Shown: positions 11,184-22,073 of the stretch, piece after piece
How the letters are laid out: each line of letters begins with the position of its first letter
Numbering within the stretch: position 1 is the first letter of the stretch
Source: Obelidium mucronatum
Lineage: Eukaryota; Chytridiomycota; Chytridiomycetes; Chytridiales; Chytriomycetaceae
Direction of reading: 5' to 3'
Length of the DNA stretch: 64,000 nucleotides
Assembly (NCBI GenBank): GCA_025765595.1
Contig: JAIVFH010000014.1
Coordinates: 392,899 to 456,898 of the forward strand
Notes under the pieces: generated by a model
What the model saw: the letters and a program-made list of their open reading frames with translations, nothing else
Databases searched by the model: none
Told to the model about the DNA's origin: nothing
Made by a program: the position numbers and the translations under genes

Positions 11184-11907
11184 TATTCGGGGTTTTGACA
11201 AAATCCTTCAAAACCCTTGGATATTGCAAAATCCTGGGTTTTGGTGGTTTCGTCACAGATATTCAGCTGGGTTATGGAATATCCTCCAAAACCCGGATAA
11301 TAAAAAACTATACCAGATATTGATCGAATTTTGCAATACCCACACGTAAAAGCAATCTCCTGGGTCAGCGCAGGAGATTTGATAGATTTTGTGTTTTTTT
11401 GACTTGAAAACACCTGTCCAAAAGACAACTGATGTCAGCAATACATTCCTCTTGATGGAGGATCTTCTGGCGCTTCCTCCAGTGAGTGTTTTTTTCAGCA
11501 AACCCTTTACGAACCTGGTTCAAAATCAGTGTATGGCAGGCGGGATGATTCAGGAACAAGCTATTACTAATTAAAACTCCGAAAAGTGTGAAACAACAGA
11601 CAATAACTTTATTATCCAGAATTCCCATTTGACATCTCATCTTACATTCTTGGAAAAGACGTTTTTCAACAGATTGTCAACAATTGCAAGTCCACCGAAA
11701 CAAAAACCTTCTGGAGACTATGTTTAATTTAGAGTCTTCAGATAAATTTATAATTGAACAAAATAAACTTACTTCTTAAAAGGCATTATCCAGCTCAAAA
11801 TCCCATGACTTATCCCACCAACACAAAACCCCCTTAGACAAATAAAACCCATGCTGGGTAAAATATATATATATAAAAAACTTTGGATCCCACAGTTTTG
11901 CCTTCCA

Positions 11908-12129
11908 TCAATAGTACTTCGTTTCTTTTCTTGGAATCTCGGCGGAGTAATGGAACTTGTGGGCAAGAATGGCTTTCAGGAAGTCTGTACTTGAATTGTC
12001 ACATAATTTACACAGCCCCACACTGTTTTTAACCGCAGGTAACGAGCAAATATGGCAACGTAGCTTTCTTTGCCCACTTCCCAACCGTGGTGATTGTGTG
12101 GGTGAAGGTGGTGGTGTTTGAGAGTCCAT
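11908..12129 (-). CDS. Small putative zinc-binding protein
   Basis: Single exon, 73 aa. A Pro/Ser-rich N-terminus (about 20 residues) precedes CHICSLPAVKNSVGLCKLCD, giving two CxxC pairs 12 residues apart, a plausible treble-clef-like zinc site. The C-terminus is Lys/Tyr-rich. I do not recognise the family. It lies 3' of the DOMON-b561 gene on the same strand, and its stop is followed by an AT-rich region. It could also be the last exon of a longer gene or a chance frame; the regular cysteine spacing argues for a real protein. Confidence 0.45.
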   Translation of the reverse strand: MDSQTPPPSPTQSPRLGSGQRKLRCHICSLPAVKNSVGLCKLCDNSSTDFLKAILAHKFHYSAEIPRKETKYY

Positions 12130-12340
12130 GTCCCAGCCAGACTTTCACGTCTTTTTTTTAATTTTCGATTCGCAATTACCTTTGATTCTCTAATTTGATT
12201 CTTCCTTTATCAAATCTATACTGGTCCAAGATACAAAACAAAACAAAACAAACAAAACAAAGTAACACACTACACTCACACCAACACACACGCAACTTCT
12301 TCCTTTTTCTCTCAAGACACAAAAAAGAAAACAGCCTTCT

Positions 12341-14516
12341 TTAATAGTAGTCTGGACCACCGGCACGGTTATGGCTTCGAGTCTGAGACTGTTGCTGGTG
12401 ATCGATTGGTCTACGAGTTCTCGAAGGGTTTCTTGCAGGAGTCGTGCCTGGGTAATTACCCCCACCACGAGTCGATGAAGTGGGCGTCACAGCATCGTAA
12501 TGCCCATTAGAAGAAGCTACACCGCCGCCAGCAGCATTACGAGAAGGTGCTTTTCTTGACGCATTATAGTCCCGACTGGGGTCCCGAGCCGGTTGGCTAC
12601 TGTAATTGTAATCGGCTCCACCGGCCCCGAATCCAGGAGCCGGAGTGGCCGGAGCAGCCGCAACACCGCCACCTCCATAGTAATCGTTGCCCGCCATGGG
12701 CGCAGCAGGAGCAGCAGGAGCATAATAGTAATCGTTGTTCCCAGAAGTGGGAACCGCACCGGCATAGTAATCATTCGCCACACTACCACCATAATGATCG
12801 TTTGCACTCCGCCCGTTCCCGCTAACAGCACCCATAGCCTGGCCTCTGCTTCCACTGCGTCCATTCGCACTAGTCGCACCGTTTCTACTACCGCCACCTC
12901 GATAATGCGCTTCAGGCCCGTACCCATCCAACTCGACGAAATCTTGTCTGCTTTTTTGGTACTGGTCGTGATACCCGGCCCCCGCTGTGCTCCCAAGCCC
13001 ACCCGTACTCAACCCTCTCAACCCCGGCTCGCCATACGGAAGCAAAAAGTACCCTGCAACGAGCAACCCGATCCCCGCAAGTGCACACACGCCGGCGGCT
13101 GCAATCAGCCACATGGGAGCCATTTCGTTGAACTGGGTATTGTATTCGGTGAAACCGAGGTAGAGTTGGACGGGGACGAGGAGGTATGTGATTGTGAGGC
13201 CAGAGTATTTGTGGACTTGGGCGAGGACGCTTTTGCTGTCGCTTGCGGAGCGGGCGCCGAAACCGAGGCCGATTTGGATGAGGAGGAGGGTGATGATGGC
13301 GACTCCGGCAATCTGTTGTTGTTGTTTTTTTTTTTTTTGGTGGGTTAGATTAAATTGAAATCGAAACCAATCAAAAATCAATCAAAACCAAGACAACAAA
13401 CAAAACAAAACAAAACAAACATAGAGGGAATAAAAAAAATGAAAAGACGTAAAACAAACCTGATGAATAGAGCCAAGATGCGGACCAGGGTTATACAACA
13501 CCATCACAACACCACCAATAATAGCCATCAGAGTAACCCCACCAATCATAATTCCCAAATGCACACTCAACCACCCAGTTCGCAGCTTTTCGCGCATAAA
13601 CATTGCCACAAAGGCACCCACAGGGGGCATGAGCACCAACGCAAAAATCATGATTGCCGCATGGGCAAGAACTACAGTGTTCAACGAGAATCCGTCGGGG
13701 AGGGGAACAATTGAGGAGCTTCCTGAGTTAACTTTGGCAGCAACTCCCGTGTGGTTGGTTCCGTGAGGAGTCATTCCAATCGCTCCAGAAGATGTGATTG
13801 TGACTTTTGTAGCAGCCCAAGCTAACAAAAAAAAAATAAATAAAAGAAAGTAAGCAGATACACTTCAAATGTACAGATTTTATCTATTTACCAAAGATGA
13901 AGTTTGAAGTTTTGCCAATATTGATGGCAACGCCACCCGCTCCTGAAGCCGCATTCGGTTTTGTCACAGAGACAGCGATAGGCGCCCATGAAGGTTGAGG
14001 TATCGTTGTGTTCAAAGCGACTTGAGTCCATGGCTGTAAATGGGTAAGGGGATTGTGCAAACAAGCGGTCAGTGATTAAAACAACATCACTCTAACCAAA
14101 TGGGTCCACTAGTCTCTCTCCATCCCCAACGAAAAATAAAGAGTGGTATATTTTTGAAATGAAATGCATACCTTGGCTGGGTTGCTGGCCAGAGCACCTG
14201 CCCCCGTTGTAAGGAATGAAGTCACTTTAACAGCGTTCGAACCATCGAGGTAGGCCACCATAACATCGGCAGGACCCATAAAGTCCCCTACAACACTAGA
14301 GAGACCGAATCCAAGCCATCCGCCGGCGGCAGAGAAGAGGGTAAACTGTGTGCTTCCCGACCCAAGATCGTGCGCACCGATGCACACCAGAGGCTTCACG
14401 GACCCAGTACCATCAACTGTAGAGCCCTTCGGATGACAGTACATTGCCAACGAATCTTGCAGCAGGCATATCAGCAGCAGTAGCAGCGCTGATGTTGTTG
14501 GCCGGGCCTTCAGCAT
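12341..14516 (-). CDS. DOMON domain-cytochrome b561 membrane protein
   Basis: complement(join(12341..13312,13460..13821,13892..14033,14172..14516)), 606 aa, four exons with frame kept throughout. It starts with a signal peptide (LLLLLICLLQDSLA). A DOMON domain (about residues 25-165; GGWLGFGLS, ADVMVAYLDG) would face outside or the lumen. Residues about 215-375 form the b561 core, with four candidate haem-ligand histidines in transmembrane helices (VVLAHAAIM, LSVHLGIM, GSIHQIAG, QVHKYSGL). The last ~200 residues are low-complexity, with recurring D/N-x-YY-G motifs and a terminal PDYY. By family knowledge such proteins pass electrons across membranes, for example in ferric or cupric reduction. 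The tail is not part of the family core and may be a cytosolic interaction region. Confidence 0.85.
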
Positions 14517-14785
14517 TTTTTTTCTTCAACACAAATTTGGCACCTTTGAAGACACTGTATACTGAAACGAAATTTCCCCCCCAAAAGATTAAACCAGTCA
14601 CAATCCGTCATAAAGGGTCTCAACGTTAACTTTCTTTTCTTGGACTTGAAAGACATGGCAAGTGAAAAACACAATTACGACAAATAACCTAACTGTACAA
14701 CTTATGTAAAGTGGATTCCCCTTCTTTTTTTTTATTTATTTTTCTTTTCTATTTCTATTTACTTTTCTTACAAATCACGACAATC

Positions 14786-15219
14786 ATGGCTAGCGGAGAC
14801 ATTGGAAACTTTCAGATCAGGAAGCCGTCAGATACTCTGGACGACAGTGGCGAGCAAGACGAATTCAACAAACGGATTCAGCGCACTGGTGAGAGAGACG
14901 GCAGGATGTGGACTGGGGAAACTAATAAAGAAAAACCAAACCAAACCAAAAACAAAAAGGCTGCTTCAAAGAACACAATGCAATGCTCGACTGCCACTTT
15001 GAGAGCAAGGACTGGCGCAAGTGTGCGCTCGAGATGCGGCAGTTCCGCGAGTGTTTTGCGGCACACGAGGCGCAGCGGCGGCAGCGCAGCGTGGCAGAGC
15101 GGGCGCGCGAGGCCGTTGTTGTCGAGCGCGACGCGGACGGGCGCCCGGCGGCGGGCCGCAATCCGTTCGACAGCGGCGGCGGTTCGTGCGAGCTGCCGCA
15201 GGGCTACGCTGGCAAATAA
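14786..15219 (+). CDS. COA4: COA4-like twin CX9C protein (cytochrome c oxidase assembly)
   Basis: join(14786..14888,14960..15219), 120 aa. The first exon ends in DEFNKRIQRTG and the second begins with C-FKEHNAMLD-C, the first CX9C. The second CX9C is C-ALEMRQFRE-C. The linker HFESKDWRK has the 'kDWR.C' signature of COA4/CMC3-type proteins. Imported through the Mia40 disulfide relay, such proteins act in the mitochondrial intermembrane space in complex IV assembly. The exon 2 acceptor chosen (AAAAAG before GC) is the only one that gives an exact CX9C. The C-terminal third is Arg/Ala-rich and extremely GC-rich, longer than in animal COA4. The next gene starts 18 nt after the stop. Confidence 0.85.
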
Positions 15220-15237
15220 AGAAAGAAAGTAAACAAA

Positions 15238-15782
15238 ATGCGCCTTGTTGTCATTGACCGCGACTACTCGCTGCCCGCCGCCGCCGCCGCCGCCGCCGCG
15301 CAGCCGCGCAACCCCGAAGTGCCGTTCTTTGCCGTCGCCTCGCCCGCCGCCGTGCCGCCGCCGCTGGCCGAGCGGGTCGATGCCGCCGCCGTCGTGGCCA
15401 CCGTCGACGCCATCAACGCCCTGCTGGCCGCTGCCGCTGTGCCGACAACCCAGTCCGTGCTGGCGAATCTGATGGAGCTGTTTCTGTTTGTGCCGGCCAA
15501 CAAGGCGTACAACAAGGCATGTATTTTGAAGACAAGACAAGCTTGATCAACTGATGTTTGATTCGTACGATATTCCAACAGATGCTATCAGATCTAGATT
15601 CCTTTGTCGCTGATCAGAACAGAACTATATATGAGCCCAAAGGACTCCGACTACGGGTATGCATTCGCTTGTTGTTAGTGTTATTTGTTTTGTTTTGATA
15701 ACACTCAGACACGGAAACTTTTTGGAAAAAATAGAATCCTCAAAGCGTTGCATTCATCAGACTGGAATTTGAAGTATTGTGA
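15238..15782 (+). CDS. Erf4/GOLGA7-family palmitoyltransferase subunit
   Basis: join(15238..15516,15582..15656,15735..15782), 133 aa. MRLVVIDRDYS at the N-terminus, the AINALLA...LANLMELFLF helix, and the C-terminal block ADQNRTIYEPKGLRLR then PQSVAFIRLEFEVL match the Golgin A7/ERF4 family (PF10256), the partner of DHHC9/Erf2 in Ras S-acylation. Intron 1 appears to begin with GC (AAG|GCATGT); the available GT donor puts a stop in frame. Residues about 13-45 are an Ala/Pro-rich insertion coded by GCC repeats. Only 18 nt separate its ATG from the COA4 stop, so its promoter must lie in the upstream gene or the two share one mRNA. Confidence 0.8.
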
Positions 15783-16051
15783 AAATTCTATTGAAAGGTT
15801 TGAAATTTGGGCCGAGACATAAATCCTTCTTTTGATCTTTTTTAGTGCGATAATAAATATTTACATATGTGCATTTGTGTGATTTCCCCCCATATCCGAT
15901 CCGATGACAAATCAAATCAAATCAAATCAAGTTGTATAATATTTTTTCTCGATTTGGATTTGACGACGAGGTTTGAAGAATCGCGACACCCATAAAAAAA
16001 AAGTATAAATTTCAAAAAAAAAAAACGGACGACGAAAAAACAACCCCAGAA

Positions 16052-17310
16052 ATGACCACTACTACCAGTACAACAACAACAACGACTGGCACGCCAACAA
16101 AGCCTGCAGTGCCTCTGTATGAACAGTTCCTCGACAACGGCACACTTCCCGACTTTATCCTCCGTTTTGGAATTCGCTACTTGCTTGGAACAACCGCCAA
16201 GGCATGGCAGCAGCAACCGCTCAACAAATTGGCTGACGACAAGAGACTGTACATTCAGGCAATCAAGAATTTGCCCCAAATCGCTCTCAACACCAAGGAA
16301 GCCAACGAGCAGCATTATGAGGTTAGTTGGGTTCTTAAAAAAAATTTGGCACGCTCCCCCCCACTTAACCAAAAAAAACACGCCGTCATTGAATTTTTTA
16401 ATAATGCATACAAAAAAAAAAAAAATAGGTCCCAACAGCCTTTTTCCAAACCCACTTGGGCCCACGCATGAAATACTCCTGCGCCTTCTACAACCACGAA
16501 AACTACGTATCCAAAAAAGACGGCCTCATCCACAAGGCGCGCAACCTCGCGGAAGCCGAAATCGCCATGCTCGAGCTCTACACTGAACGCGCCGAAATCC
16601 AAGACGGAATGTCGATTCTGGAGCTTGGTTGCGGATGGGGCTCCCTGTGTCTCTTTTTGGCTGCCAAATACCCAAATTCTCCCGTCACGGCGATTTCCAA
16701 CTCTCATGGACAGCGGAACCATATCAATGCGCTTGCGGCTGCCCAAGGGATCAAGAATTTGACTGTGATTACGGCGGATATGAATTCCTTCCAGTTTGAA
16801 GGAAAGCGAGAGTTTGATCGTATTGTGTCGATTGAAATGTTTGAACACATGAAAAACTATCAGGTTCTGTTTGAGAAAGTGAGTGGGTGGCTTGTTCCTG
16901 TGACGGGTAGACTCTTTGTGCATGTGTTTTGTCACAAGTCGGTTGCCTATGATTTCAAGACGGAGGAAGATGCTGGGAATGATAGTTGGATGGCGCGGTA
17001 CTTTTTCACGGGTGGGACCATGCCGTCGGCGGATTTGTTTTTGTGGTTCCAGGATCATTTGAAGGTGGAGAATAGTTGGATTGTGGATGGGCGTAACTAT
17101 GGACAGACCAGTGAGGATTGGTTGGCTGGTTTGGATGCACACAAGAAGGAGTCCATTGAGGTGTTGACAAAAGCGTATGGGAGTAAGGAATTGGGGACCG
17201 TTTGGTTCAACAGATGGAGAGTCTTTTACATGTCGTGCGCCGAACTCTTTAACTTTAACTCTGGCAAAGAATGGCCTGTTGTTCATTACCTTTTTTCCAG
17301 AAGATCATGA
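16052..17310 (+). CDS. Cyclopropane-fatty-acid-synthase-type SAM methyltransferase
   Basis: join(16052..16321,16429..17310), 383 aa. SAM-binding motif I is ELGCGWG near residues 155-161, after ILELGCGWGSLCLFLA, and the acidic end of the next strand is VITADMNSF. IVSIEMFEHMKNYQ and FVHVFCHKSVAYDF follow, as in the CFA-synthase/coclaurine N-methyltransferase-like group (PF02353). The C-terminus (WFNRWRVFYMSCAELF) is the usual substrate-side helix. No signal peptide. The reaction is methyl transfer from SAM; whether the acceptor is a lipid double bond or an amine cannot be told from the sequence. The N-terminus starts with a Thr run. The 3' splice site is preceded by 13 adenines. It converges on the Cut8 gene. 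Confidence 0.88.
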
Positions 17311-17515
17311 GGGGAAGAAATAAACTCCAGTTACTTTTTTTTTTTTAATTTTATTATTTATTTTATTTTATTTTATTAGAATGCAATCACCTCTACACCA
17401 AAAAAAATCAATCAATAACAAAAAAACGATAGATTGAACAAAAATAGAACAAGACAATATAAAGGTGAAACAAGCTTAAAAGCGAAATAAAAAAAAAGAG
17501 GTTATGATGATAAAT

Positions 17516-17633
17516 TCAAATCAGCCCATTCCCATTATTTGATCCAGTAGAAACAATCGCAGGCACAGGAGCAACAACACTTTGGAATTGCTGTTGCTGT
17601 TGCTGAGAAACAAGATATTGATGATGGTATTGC

Positions 17634-17668
<35 letters not shown>

Positions 17669-18905
17669 TTGTTGAAGGAATCCCATACCACCAATACCAA
17701 TACCACCACCACCACTACTACTTTCCACAGCTATCCATCCAATTTCACCACGCATAAACTCTTCAGTAGCTTCTTGGAAACCAAAGCGCCCTTCTTCTCC
17801 CACACATTGACGAAGAGCCATCAAGTCACGAAGCCAACCACCGCACATTTGGGATGGGAAAAGTCTTCCTTCTTCTCTTACACGACGGTTGCATTCGGCG
17901 ATCGAGACTCGCCATGCACGAGCAATCAGGCGGTAGGCTTCATGGGAACCCAGAGAATCTTCATTTCGATGGGCTGTTTGAAAGTGAGGGAAACGTGGGA
18001 GTACAAGAGTTGCGGCGATTTGAAGGAAGCCGAATGATTGGGAGGGGTATTCGTGAATAATGTCGGAGGGATAAGAGCCTGTTTTTGCGTGTCGGTTGTT
18101 GTTTTAGAGTCAGGTATTCATCCAGAAACCAAAAGAAAAAAAAAAAAAAAAAAGAAAAAAGACTTACATGGCTCGGTAAAGTGCGTCAAATACAGCGCCA
18201 GGATTTCCAGCAAATGGGCCAGTTGCGACTTTACTCTGTTGAAGGCATAGTCCGACACGCGGTCGGTCCCGCGCGACGTGTACGGGAATGCAGCGTCCAG
18301 CTTGTCGAGGGCCTGCTCCAGATGCTGCTGGGCCGACGCCAGGGTCGGGCGCGGCAGCAGCGAGGCGGTTGTCGCGGCGACGGCCGGGTTGTTGCTGATC
18401 AGGTCCTTGAGCAGGCCGAGCAGCGCGGCCTTGCTCAGCGTCTCGAGGATGCGCGCCAGCGGCAGCGCGCGCTCGTGCGGGTGCGGGTGCGGCGTGTGCG
18501 CGGCGGCGGCGGGCGGCGCGGAAGCCGAGGCGTCGTCCCACACCAGCCGCAGCCGCTTCGCCGGCCCAATCGCAAACGCGCCTTCGGGCGCCGCCCGCCG
18601 CTGCGCCCGCGGCGTTGTTTGCGCCGTGTGTGTCGGCGCGCGCGCTGCCGCCGCCGCCGCCGACACGGGCGACGACCCGCCGGACGACGCTGGCGCCGAC
18701 GCCATGTCGCAGTCGTCGTCGGAGTCCGCCGCCTTGCGCTTGCGGCTGTTTATCTGCTTGGGCTTGGCCGCCGCTGGGGCTGCTGGTGCTGGTGCTGGTG
18801 CTGCTGCGGCCGACTTGTCCACGTCTGCCCCCATCGACCCAAATGTGGCCTGCGCCGTATTCACTGCTGGTGCCAGACCTCCCCAGCTGACTTTCAAGTG
18901 TGACA

Positions 18906-18906
<1 letters not shown>
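17516..18906 (-). CDS. Cut8/Sts1 nuclear proteasome tether
   Basis: complement(join(17516..18078,18168..18906)), 433 aa. After a ~150-residue Ala/Pro/Ser-rich, GC-rich N-terminus with a basic cluster (SRKRK) come the Cut8 core motifs: LETLSKAALLGLLKDLI, then LDKLDAAFPYTSRGTDRVSDY, then VKSQLAHLLEILALYLTHF. The second exon continues the all-helical domain (LQIAATLVLPRFPHF, AWRVSIAECNRRV, MCGGWLRDLMAL) and ends in a poly-Gln tail. By family knowledge (PF08559) Cut8/Sts1 anchors the 26S proteasome at the nuclear envelope and is itself unstable and ubiquitinated through N-terminal lysines. The intron starts GTAAGT. A (GTT)n tract lies in the 5' leader. Confidence 0.85.
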
Positions 18907-18946
<40 letters not shown>

Positions 18947-19380
18947 TTGTGTTTGTTTGTTTGGTGTGGTTTGGGTGGTTGGTGTTTGGGGAAAAGATGT
19001 TTGGGGCAAAAACAAAAAAAATAGATTATTCAAAAAAATAAATGTCCCGTGTTTTAGACCTTTCTTCTTCTCATACCTTCCTTGGTGGCCATGAATTTCT
19101 GAATAATTATAGAAAAATGCGGAAACATCTCTTTTATTCTTAAACTCAGAAACATGAGGAACATTCCACCACTCACAATTATCAAATGATTCGGCAAACC
19201 AAAGGCATTCCATCCCAAACAAGTCAGCAACTCCAGAGAATTCTGGGGACTTTAGAGATTCCCTTTTTAAGCATCACTGAAATGAGTGTGTGCAGCCCCA
19301 CTGTTTTCTGTCTTCGGACAATTCAAAACAAAATAAAATATAATATATCACACCCACACATCATACACGCACTTCTGATC
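18907..19380. other. Divergent intergenic region between Cut8 and the C22orf15-like gene
   Basis: Holds the (GTT)n leader tract of Cut8 (18904-18943) and a decayed BspA-type repeat fragment on the minus strand. Nothing else recognised. Confidence 0.5.
19040..19260 (-). pseudogene. Fragment of a BspA-type (DUF285) repeat protein
   Basis: One minus-strand frame reads DLFGMECLWFAESFD, then WWNVPHVSEFKNKRD, then SAFFYNYSEIHGHQGRYE. This is the cadence of DUF285/BspA-like surface repeats (MF..a.sFn..l..WdVS.VtdM..MFy.c). About two repeats are present without start, stop or splice context, so it is a relic. Motif recognition only. Confidence 0.35.
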
Positions 19381-19899
19381 ATGTCCTTCTGCATAGTAAA
19401 ATTCGGAGGTTTGAATTTTGTTTCATTTTGTTTGGTTTTCATGACCAAGTTTTTTTGCTCTTGGATCATATTATTGTATGTGTGCAGGAGGGAATACAAG
19501 TAACAATAACCAAAAAACAAAAAACCAAAACAGCCAATGAAGAACGCCTTATAAATCCAAACTGCTTAAACTCTGTCCTCTTGTCGCATCTGAAAAGAAC
19601 TTGTTTCGGTGCAGGAGGCCCGCCGCCGCCTCCACCGCCGCAACCAGCCAATTCCGAACATCAAACATCAACCGCACAACAACAACAGCAACAACCATTA
19701 AATCACAATACCCACCCGCACCATCATCAGCATCACAATCACAACCACATGCCCGTCCCGGACCACATTGATCTCGCAACTGAATCCGGAGAAGTCGTTG
19801 ACTTGTGGGGAAAACCAAAAGAATACGCAAAAAAGTATCTCGAACCACGAACAAATTATATTCTGGTGAAAGTGGTTGCAGGTGTGTGCTTCTCTACGT

Positions 19900-19936
<37 letters not shown>

Positions 19937-20112
19937 TGTTCTCTTCATTCACACACACACACACGTAACTTCCCCCCCCCGAATTTCAAGAGGAGACGGA
20001 TGATGTTGCCGCCACTTACATTCCTCTCTTGGATCAAGTAGGAGAGAAAATCAAATTTGCATGTGAGTAATGAAACCCCTTCGCTGGGTTCTAGTTTCAA
20101 CTTTAAAACAAC

Positions 20113-20210
<98 letters not shown>

Positions 20211-20851
20211 AAAAACAAAAACAAACAATCAACAAACAAAACAAAACAAAACAAACAGTACTCAACCCCAAAAAGCAAGCCGCCAACGCAAAGTCCAAAG
20301 GCGGACCCGGCGGCGACGGGTCTGGCGGCGGCGGCGGGGGCTCTGGCGGTGGTACCGGTGGTTCAGGTGGAGGTGGTGGTGGTTCTGGAGGTGGTGGTGG
20401 TGCCGGGGGTGGGGGTGGTGGGTTTTCCAAAGACTCGCAGAATGCGAAAATGAAGGAGGCGCAGTTGGCGAAAGCGAAAGCGGAGAGAGAGAAGGCTGCG
20501 GCTGAGAAGCTTGCGCAGGCGGAGAAAGCTGCGGCGGCTGCTGCTGCGGCTGCGGCGGCGGCGGCGGCTGCAGCAGCGGCTTTGGTCCAAGCCGAGAAGG
20601 GAGTCGTCGGTGGAGGTAGTCTGAGTGTAGATAAGGCTGGTGGAATGAATGCCAAACCCAGTCATGCTAGTCCTCGAACGAGCACAGAAGATTTATCGAA
20701 ACGGAAACCAGGTGGTGGACAAGGAAGAGTAGTTGGGGAAAAAAGCGGTGGTGGTGGTGGTGGCAATGCCGGAACTCAAAATTTAACAGCAGCAGCCTCG
20801 TCGGCAAACACGAGCGTTGTTGAAAAGAGTTCTAGTAATAAACGGAAGTGA
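19381..20851 (+). CDS. C22orf15/CXorf65-like protein with Gly-rich and Lys-rich tail
   Basis: join(19381..19408,19534..19881,19991..20062,20259..20851), 346 aa. MSFCIVKFG from the tiny first exon joins NEERLINPNCLNSVLLSHLK in the second. After a Pro/Gln/His linker come HIDLATESGEVVDLW, LEPRTNYILVKV and, from exon 3, YIPLLDQVGEKIKF. The order 'VKfG...NP.C....LL.hlk...l......iDLa.e.G.v..L......l..r..YiLV.v' is what I remember for the C22orf15/CXorf65 family, small ubiquitin-fold-like proteins of unknown function. The C-terminus adds a 40-residue Gly run, a Lys/Ala/Glu helix and a basic end. Intron 3 holds a ~95-bp (CA)n tract and intron 2 a long T run. A link to flagella is only inference. Confidence 0.65.
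20113..20208. repeat. (CA)n microsatellite in an intron
   Basis: About 48 CA units inside the third intron of the C22orf15-like gene, between the donor GTGAGT at 20063 and the acceptor at 20258. Confidence 0.97.
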
Positions 20852-22073
20852 TTTTTTTTGTTACACCTTCCGCTTCAGTTGGAGTGTCCCGCAAGTCTCA
20901 CCTAAAAAACATTCCCTGAAAGAGCAACGACAACTGATGGCATGATTTTTCTATTTCAAATGATAGGAGCAGGAGCCACACGCGTTTATTCAAGCGTATG
21001 CAGAATGTGAAAAGCAAAAGCCTCGCGATAGAAAAGTGTTTTGTTTCCAATGGCCTGATTCAAAGCACGTTGGATCCACCCGCACAATCTTGAAGAAGAA
21101 GCCTGACAACTTCAACATGTCCTCACCCATGGATGCATAATAAAGTGGCTCCCCATGTTGATGATCTCCAGCACTGGGATCACACTCGAGGATCCGCCAT
21201 CAAACGCGCGAACAAATTTCGACACATGCCCCATTAGCTTGAAGCAGCACGGATGGCATTATTCCTATCACCAGAGGGATCACATCGACTCATCCTCCAA
21301 AAAAGCGGATCCAACAACTTCCGAATGCCCATTCAAAGAAGGCAAGCCGAATCGCTCTTCGTTTCATCTGTATTTGGATCGACGCCTTGGGTCCAAGAGC
21401 AGTCGCTTCACTACATCATTAAAGGAGGAGTCTGCCAGCAAACTGTTGAATATAGCTCTGTTTGGTGGTGATTGGCCAAAAACGCAGAGGTCCCCATCAG
21501 AGACGGCTTTGTTGGATCTGCACTCAGTCTTAACAGATCCCGATATATTGCAATCTTGTACTTTGATTGGCAGGGAAACCCAGGTGCTGTCTTTGATTGT
21601 CGCAACGTTCCAGAAACTGGCCACATGTTGAGTGTGCAAATGCAGTGAATGTTGGGAACTTCCAGGGCAAAGGGCAACACTTTGCAACAGAGAAGGGCAC
21701 TAGATCCGCCTTTTGACGGCGAAGCCAACTGTGACTAAACTGTGCATCAAGTGGACGATGCTGTAGGATTTTGTTGCCAGAGTTCCACCCAACATCATTT
21801 CTCTTGTCAACAACTTCTTCAAGCATTCTGTTCCACATCATTTTACTGTCAATTGGTTTCAACAGAATCAGTTTCGTTGGAAATGCGTTTGGATATTAAT
21901 ATCTGAATAAAATAGAGAGTTCAGTTATGGATATACCGCCCACTCCTGGGAGGGGTCCCCCGCGAAAGTGGGAAAAAAGAAGATAAATGCACATATTATT
22001 GCGTCATACACAATCATCTTGTCCCTAGAAGGTCATCCTTTCCGACTTTATAAAGAAATAAATTAAACTCAAA
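20852..22073. other. Intergenic block with a decayed ankyrin-repeat gene
   Basis: Apart from the ankyrin pseudogene no structure is recognised. The plus-strand open frame at 21155-21631 is the shadow of that decayed gene. Confidence 0.5.
20940..21890 (-). pseudogene. Decayed ankyrin-repeat protein gene
   Basis: Read on the minus strand across at least three frame changes and stops. Recognisable pieces in order are FNDVVKRLLLDPR, then (other frame) SRCDPSGDRNNAIRAASS, then CDPSAGDHQHGEPLYYASMG and FFFKIVRVDPTCFES. These match ankyrin units of the type 'DPSA.D..G..pLyyAs..Gh.eVvrlLL.D.RVDPt', common in chytrid genomes. No intact start or stop. Exact limits are uncertain. Confidence 0.5.

Larger units (their letters stand above)
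10189..11907. other. Intergenic block with a foldback element
   Basis: No coding gene recognised. Part of 10200-10900 may belong to the copia insertion's missing 5' end. A 230-bp foldback and an adjacent hairpin are listed separately. 11200-11900 is AT-rich with short, unconvincing open frames. Confidence 0.5.

Noticed and set aside
21155..21631. 158-codon plus-strand open frame
   Set aside because: No domain, and it is antisense to the decayed ankyrin repeats; its length is explained by that composition.
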